A stretch of 64,000 nt of DNA from Azadirachta indica (taxonomy: Eukaryota > Streptophyta > Magnoliopsida > Sapindales > Meliaceae), in NCBI GenBank assembly GCA_022749755.1, contig CM040453.1, forward strand, positions 20,035,368-20,099,367, in the 5' to 3' direction. A program made the position numbers and the translations under genes. Under the pieces are notes generated by a model that did not search any database, was not told the DNA's origin, and worked only from the letters and a program-made list of their open reading frames with translations. Positions 57,722-64,000 of the stretch are shown piece by piece. The first letter of the stretch is position 1; the number at the start of each line of letters is the position of its first letter.

Positions 57722-59050
57722 CAACGATATGATCTAATTCGAAACGTGTTTCAAAGTTATAAAATTTTCACTGATTGGAATGACTTTTCAAGTGGTGAGC
57801 AAGAAGGCATATTCAACAAGAGGGTCCAACCTTAAATAGATGTGTGATGTAATATGAATAGTTAGTGCTAATTAATTGGGTCCACATACAGAATTCCCTC
57901 TATTAATATTTAGTAAATTAATCATTATTAGTTCTAAGTCTTTTGACTGGTAGGCTAACAATTTATCTTATCTTTCATTAAGATTGTGGACTAAATCTTA
58001 CGAGAAAAAGTGAAAATTTTGGAAGATGAGCAGAAACTGCAGAAGCTTTCTAACTCTTTCCCTACTTCAATGCAATGTCGAATTTATCAATATTCTACAA
58101 TATATGACTTGAAGTAAAGTGTACTTACAGCGCTCCGAGTGCTTTTCTTTTCTAGTTTCTTGGTTAAAAATTTCAAAGCTATAACATTTTGATTGGTTTT
58201 GCTGTTTTTCTCGTTCTTTACCAATTACAAAATGAGCACTTGTTTTTCATCCAACAAATTCTAATAACGTCTAGGGTTTATTTGTATGTACGTACTGCTA
58301 TATTTTGTCTTAATTTGGGGGACACAACAACCATAAAGTGTTTTGTAAGAGACATAAAAACGATGAAGATTTTTTTTTAAAAAAAATAAAAGCACTAACT
58401 TAAGGTTAAAATGCTTCAGTATTCCACACCGACCGACTTTAATCTCATTCCGCTGATTCATGAGTTATCGGTGGATAGAATCGTACATCAAATTTAACGT
58501 GCAACAAATCAATTTGAAATTAATGTATTTGTCACCGATAAGAAAAATACCAATTTAAGCCTTAATTAGGTTTATATCCCACATATCGGATATATTTGTG
58601 AATAAATATTGTTATCATTATCGATATCAAATGCAATTTGGGAAAGCTTTCACAGCCGGCAAATATTAATTTACATGTGAAGGCGACTGGTTATGACGTC
58701 GAGTTTCTTAGGTCAGCCATGTCAGGCAACCAGACTTGATTTGGAGAAAAAAAGAAAAATGAAAGCAATGTTTAAAATATATGTTGCATGCTGTGGAGGT
58801 ATAAAAAAAATCGAAGACGACAAAAAAAAAAACGTACACATGCATGTATCATGCATACATACACCCGTTTGAAGTTTTATTGTCCTTGGATTTATGTATT
58901 TATGAGAATTTATTATCTTTACTAGATGATAGAAGAAAAATACAGCTTGCGGCTGCCTGCATGTACATATTATATATAGGGAAGGTTGGCTAGTGGCAGA
59001 TAGACTTCACTTCCAGGCAGGGATTAATTCGATTAGAATAAAAGATGACC
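57722..59050 (-). pseudogene. Ghost MYB copy: upstream region only
   Basis: Homologous to the upstream regions of both MYB copies: ATTCGAAACGTGTTTCAAAG, GTGCTAATTAATTGGGTCC, GCATGCTGTGGAGG and GAAGTTTTATTGTCCTTGG. There is no MYB exon to its left, where a dispersed repeat begins at once, so the coding part of a third tandem copy has been deleted. An extra segment of about 850 bp (about 57910-58765) is absent from the pseudogene's upstream region. Confidence 0.68.
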
Positions 59051-59266
59051 CACTTCAGATTTATTAAGCGCATGGTTGACAGAATCATAGGTTTGTGTTG
59101 AATTTATTAACATTTTACACTTAGAGCAAGCTTCTTTTTTGACGAGAATTGGTGATGAATATTTTGTTGAATTATTGAGATTTTACTTACAAGTTTCTAA
59201 GAAGTCACAAAGAAACTGAAATATTTAGGTGTATATATATATATATATATATATCACTTGTTGATA
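59051..59266. other. Short intergenic stretch with a TA run
   Basis: Contains a TA dinucleotide run (59231-59253) and no coding signal. Confidence 0.6.
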
Positions 59267-59449
59267 TTAGCCAATGGAATTGGAAACCGAACATCCAAGT
59301 CCATCCCCTCGTGCCATTACATGACCTTTCAACATGCGTGGTAAAAGTTGCTGAACAAGCTTTGTAAACCTTACAATAGGATCACACGCATCTTCAGTTG
59401 ATGATGTTATATTCCAAGTAGGTTGAACATTACCTAGTTCAGCTAATTC
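59267..59449 (-). other. Orphan 61-codon ORF, unrecognised
   Basis: The minus strand reads ELAELGNVQPTWNITSSTED, then DPIVRFTKLVQQLLPRMLK and MARGDGLGCSVSNSIG before TAA. It has no ATG at its start and no obvious splice sites. Protein-like composition in an AT-rich surrounding suggests a real, truncated coding piece. Family not recognised. Confidence 0.3.
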
Positions 59450-59981
59450 ATATCAGAAAATGTATCCTGGATAAATAATTGGGGTAGTAATATCCATAAC
59501 CCTAAATTATCATGTTTCCACAAATAAACGATATACTGTGTCCATGTGTAATAAATAGGTTTTTAATTTATATTAGAATCACGAAATATCTTTTAATCTT
59601 CAGTTACATTTATCAAAATTCATTATCAGAGGGATAACTTTTTATTTTAACGGGGATTCAAAAACCTATTGTTGTATTATTCTCCTCCTATTGAGGTTTT
59701 CTTCTCAGATATATATATATATATATCATAATTTGTTATTCTGGAACTGAGTATATGCCTTTGATAAAAATCGAACTTGTAGCTTAGAGTGATTCTTTGT
59801 TGTTTATGCTTCTTTTACTTGATTCTTCAATACACTCTCATTGGAATGTACGTAATCGAGAGCTAAAACATTCTCTAATGAACTATATTCATATAAACTT
59901 AGATAATATATAACTGCTGATTTGATGGATAATTTATCGATTTGGGAATGCAATTAACTTAATAGTTGCTTCCTTTATGCC

Positions 59982-60012
<31 letters not shown>

Positions 60013-61032
60013 CATTTCAATTTTTATATTACAAAATTTAGAGTTTGTTTAGTATAATTTTTTAAAACCTTTTCTAAGTAAACCATTTATCAATAAAATT
60101 TTTAATAAAAGTTTATTAACTATTTGATTATTGTAAATAATGTTTAAAAAATTAAATAATTAATTTAGAAAACGAATTTTTTAAGTTATATTATAATGAA
60201 ATAATGTAAAATTTTTAAAATAAAATAAGGATATTTAAACAATTTAACTTTTTAAAAAAGTTCGAAGAGATCTAATATTAAAATCCCAAATTTCATACTT
60301 TTTTTTGAAAAAGAAAAATGACATTTTAATTTTTAAAAACTCTTTTCTATAATCAATTAAACGATATCAAAATAATTAAAAAGAACTTTATAACATTAAA
60401 AAAAATCTTTTTAGTTAATAAAAAAGACAAACCAAATAAGCACTTATTACATTTTCCTTCTTTTCCTCGTTAAAGAATATTGATTTGTTATATGTTTACT
60501 CAAAACCAAAAGGAAAAAAATGTAAATTATTTATTGTCATATAAGCTATTCTCATTCACGCATTTAACTTCATTAATTTTACTTGTACAATCATAATATC
60601 AGATTCCACGTATATGTAAATATATAAGTTTTTTCACTAAAAGTATGCTCATTTTGATAAAATAATCAGTTAAGTTTAGAACTATGAAACTATTCTACTA
60701 TGATAAGTTTGTGAGTACTAGTAAAATTATTTAATAAACACTGAATTAACTATTTATTATCAAAGAAATAACTTTGAATAAATATCTATCTTTTTTAAAC
60801 AGTTTAAAATTTTCTATCCATTACTTAAAATTTAAAAACAGAAGCACCAAGTATTGTAACCATTTTATTTTTCAAAAATGTTGGTTACATAATTACTCAC
60901 ACTCATAAGCATCCAATTCACAAGAATTCAAACATCCAGATCAAAATTATATTACATTGCGCAAACTTCGCGGATCAAAACTAATATATGAAAGAGAGAA
61001 ACACACAAATGCAGAAATTGAAGCATAAAAAT
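59450..61032. other. Intergenic, AT-rich, contains the MYB 3' flank
   Basis: No supported gene. TA runs lie at about 59709 and 59983-60005. The last 100 bp or so before 61032 should hold the 3' UTR of the minus-strand MYB gene. Confidence 0.6.
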
Positions 61033-62294
61033 TTAAGCCCACAAATCAAGGCAGCCATCGTCATAAGCATATGTGTCCTCTAGCAGCTCCACCTGAGATG
61101 TCAATACCATAAATTCAGGGTATGTGAATGCTACCTCATAATCATCATCCATGTATAAACTCTCCCATATTCTTTTAAGTTCTTCATTTGTATGATTGTT
61201 TGCTTCAATCATTTGGTTTTGGTTAACTTCAAGATCAGGATAAGGACTTGGAGGCGAGTTGCAACCAGTCATGTTTAATGCTTTCGGACAATTGGGAAAC
61301 AAGGGATCGACTTTAGGGGGCGCATTCTGACTGGCTTCAGCCATGGCATTTTCTCTTCTTTGCGGAATAGACATTGATGGCGCCAGCTTGTTCTTCAGGC
61401 GATTCTTTAAGCGGGTGTGCCAGTGATTTTTAATCTCATTGTCTGTTCTTCCTGGTAGTCTTGCCGCAATTTTACACCATCTAATGCAGAGAAGACGAAA
61501 ATGATCACAACCCCTCAAAGATAACATGTTACTGGCACATTTGAAGTTAAATATTAGTAAGAAAAGTAGATGGGTTCCTCAAAAATTGGTAATATCAAAC
61601 ACTCTCAAATTTCACTTACAAAGTTAAATGGAAGCTATTAGAACCCAATACCCACTAAGATAAGGAATACAATAATCACGAGGTAAGTTGTTTTACATTG
61701 TTTTGCAAAGGAGCTGAGCCAAAATAAACGAGGACGTTGCAAATTAACTAGAAGAGAGACAATTCGATAAAGTGATATCAAATTTTAGACGTTATAGACA
61801 GCTCATCCTCCGACTATGCAGTTTATCCTAGAATAATTGACGCAGCATCTTGCCATCTTCATTAAATTTTGTCATGTGAAGAACAAATATTAATAATATA
61901 TAGCTACAGATATCTCTATATATTGGCTTTAAGTACTTACCGATTTCCCAGTTTCTGATGCAGCTTGATTATGATTTCATCTTCTTCTGGACTGAAGTTT
62001 CCACGCTTAATATCTGGCCTTAGGTAATTCAACCAACGAAGTCTACAACTCTTCCCAGATCTCATTAAACCTAGAAGAAGGTAAGCAAAGGATTAGTCCT
62101 CATGATTGATGTTCCTTTCCTTTTCACTTCATTAAAGAGGTTACGGTTATTTAATATATACCTGCAGGTTTCGGCATCTCAGTCCAATTCCAAGTACCGT
62201 ATCTCTTTATGTAATTTATCAATTTCCAGTCTTCTTCGGCAGACCATGCTCTTTTTCTCAAAGATGTATTGCCACAGCCTGAAGCCTTCGCCAT
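61033..62294 (-). CDS. R2R3-MYB transcription factor, three exons
   Basis: A nuclear DNA-binding regulator. Exons are 62162-62294 (133 bp), 61941-62070 (130 bp) and 61033-61480 (448 bp), giving 711 bp or 236 residues plus stop. Exon sizes and phases are the classic R2R3-MYB pattern, and all splice sites are GT/AG. Start [18 protein letters not shown]2 (about 14-65) with [20 protein letters not shown] and [16 protein letters not shown]3 (about 66-116) with [23 protein letters not shown] and [19 protein letters not shown]. All expected R2 Trp residues and the last two R3 Trp are present. The bHLH-binding signature of R3 is not conserved (Ile and Lys at the two Leu positions). The C-terminal part is acidic and ends CLDLWA. 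The WHTxLKxRLK tail recalls the MYB13/14/15 group, but this is only a hint. A related pseudogene lies at 46178-47114. Confidence 0.93.
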
Positions 62295-64000
62295 CGATAC
62301 ATTAGTGGGAGAATCGAACTCAGGTCTGAGTTTGTAACCTAACGCATATCATAGCATGCCATTTACATCTGATCCGATAAAGAAACGCGTTTCAAAGTTA
62401 TAAAATTTCCAACGGTTAGACTGACTTTATTAGATAAAACCAGTGTATTCAAATGGGTCCCATCTAAAACATAAACTAATAAGTGATAAATATTCTTGTT
62501 TGGTGCTAACAGTGTTTACATTACAGAATTCAATTTTCTGATTAAAGAATTCAATTTTCTGATTAAAGTATATTTAAAATTGAGGTGTTATAGTTTCTGC
62601 TACAGCTTTCAAACCACAGTGGCTCTGAGCTTAAATAACTAATATAGACATCTGTAAAATGAATGGTTCTGCTAAAAATTAGTGATTATCAAGATCTTTA
62701 ACTCTTGTATTTAAATAGAAGCACAACAGCACTAATTACACACACTGGCCTGTTATATCAGAGCTTATTCAAGTTTGGATGTGTCTATTGAATGCAAATA
62801 TGAATTTTGGATATGGTGACTAGTGAAGATCAATTTGATTATTAAACATATTGGATCCAGCTGTTATAATTCGTAACAGAGCTTATTCAAGTTTGAATGT
62901 ATCTATTGATTGATTCTCACAAAAATCTAGAGCAAATAGTATTTACTTGATTATTGGTCTGGACTGTTATATCAGAGATTACTTCTGGCCAAAGTTGGAG
63001 ATTGTTCAATACTTGTAAAGACCCAAACTAAGAATATCTACTTGATTATTGTGATTATACTGAGACTGGGCATCACAATTAATTATTAGAATCAGCTGGT
63101 CAATGAGGAGCAGATTAATTAATCATCAGAAAAAAACATGAGCTGATCTCTTATATAGCATTGTGACATCCCACGTTATTAGCAAAGAGTAATCTAAAAG
63201 TCTATAAACCTTTCTAAGTAAATGATTGGATGAAACTTAAAATGAACAAATATATACCTTCACCATTACAATATATGGTTTGTCGTATAACAACTTTTTT
63301 CATCAATCATTTTTTCTAGACTGATCACTCTTTCATAAACAGCTAGCATTAAGCTTTAATTTCTAAACTGTCTTAACAATTCTTTTGGTCTAAATCCCGT
63401 GTTAATGAAGCCTCTAGAATTCTTTTATCCTGACGAATTTCAGGCACTACATTTATAACTATCGTCTACAAACTGTATATTATTGATTCATAGCCCGGTT
63501 TGCTGAGATAAAATGATGACAAACAGCACAGAATATTTACATAAATTATGTTCAAAAAAATTTCAGACGACTTAACGTGATTGATGAACTCGCGAGTGTG
63601 ATTGGTCCCTGTTAACAGTCTGGGACTCTGCCAAAAATTCCATATGCAATTAATAGGAAAATGCTTTCAACTACTCCAAATATGATTCTTAAAGAATATA
63701 TAAATCCATGAAGATGGATTCTGATGTCAGGTCGCTCTGCTCTGAGCAGGAAATAATATATTACAAGAAAGAATACGACAACAATTTTAAAATTAATTAA
63801 GAGCAAGTTGTTGTGAAACAAAAATAAAATTAACTAAAGAGAAGAAAAATACAGTATTGTCACATATGAACATTTGAACTCTATGATAAATGAAGGGTAT
63901 CTGCTATTTATAAAATAAGACAGCCTGGCGACTGCATTTCGCCAATTAAGTGAGTGGTGGAAGACTCCTAGACGGTTTAACAATATAAAATGACTCGCTT
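62295..64000. other. MYB upstream region and intergenic DNA
   Basis: 62340-62520 is homologous to the upstream regions of the other MYB copies. Where the pseudogene has TATAAATA, this intact gene has TGTAAATG (about 62360-62368). Local repeats: a perfect 21-bp tandem pair (62526-62546 and 62547-62567, starting GAATTCAATTTTCTG) and a direct repeat of AGAGCTTATTCAAGTTT about 120 bp apart (62758 and 62877). No other gene is supported; a minus-strand frame at 63612-63821 is hydrophobic but lacks ATG. Confidence 0.5.
62526..62567. repeat. Perfect 21-bp tandem duplication upstream of the MYB gene
   Basis: Two identical 21-bp units beginning GAATTCAATTTTCTGATT, about 230 bp upstream of the start codon of the intact MYB gene. 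Absent from the two paralogous upstream regions. Confidence 0.85.

Noticed and set aside
63612..63821. Hydrophobic minus-strand frame with a TATA-like word upstream (63905-63918)
   Set aside because: The frame has no ATG (it would start at TTG) and is bounded upstream by TAG. No family resemblance; a splice-acceptor-like tract before it is not enough to call an exon.

Overview
This window looks like nuclear DNA of a dicot plant, probably a woody rosid, although the species cannot be fixed from sequence alone. It is AT-rich, has spliced genes with GT/AG introns, plant-specific families (R2R3-MYB, EP1-like lectin glycoprotein, malectin-type LRR receptor kinase) and a heavy load of old, nested plant transposons. 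Only two loci read as near-intact genes: an EP1-like secreted lectin glycoprotein at 39843-41207 (-), whose expected initiator codon is TTG rather than ATG, and a three-exon R2R3-MYB at 61033-62294 (-).

Layout. 0.6-2.1 kb: broken malectin/transmembrane part of an LRR receptor kinase (+). 2.1-9.2 kb: intergenic, with a microsatellite, a foldback MITE, a candidate small secreted protein (-) and an orphan exon-like ORF (-). 9.2-12.1 kb: LTR/leader-like repeat, then a Ty3/gypsy remnant on the minus strand. 12.9-17.0 kb: a CACTA-type element with arrays of subterminal repeats and no visible transposase. 18.8-21.6 kb: a tandem duplication carrying two copies of a Ty1/copia 5' LTR, the second copy interrupted by a hAT-like element. 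20.3-35.3 kb: the decayed Ty1/copia element, split by a 9.4 kb chromodomain Ty3/gypsy element (24.3-33.8 kb). 35.7-38.4 kb: a composite repeat bounded by inverted arms. 38.6-39.1 kb: RNase H tail of a LINE. 39.8-41.2 kb: the EP1-like gene. 41.6-42.1 kb: a hAT-like MITE with a perfect 8-bp target duplication. 42.1-46.2 kb: AT-rich intergenic DNA. 46.2-62.3 kb: an R2R3-MYB cluster made of a pseudogene (stop in place of a conserved Trp), an upstream-region-only ghost copy and an intact gene. The upstream region of the pseudogene is split by a 9.3 kb Tat-like Ty3/gypsy element with a 5-bp target duplication. 62.3-64 kb: intergenic.

The order of events can be partly read. The copia insertion predates the chromovirus inside it. 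The flank-plus-LTR duplication can be compared directly with the hAT insertion, because its first copy is an empty site. The ghost MYB upstream region likewise preserves the empty site of the Tat-like insertion. I found no CRISPR array, operon, rRNA or credible tRNA gene. All assignments rest on reading motifs by eye; no alignment or database search was run.
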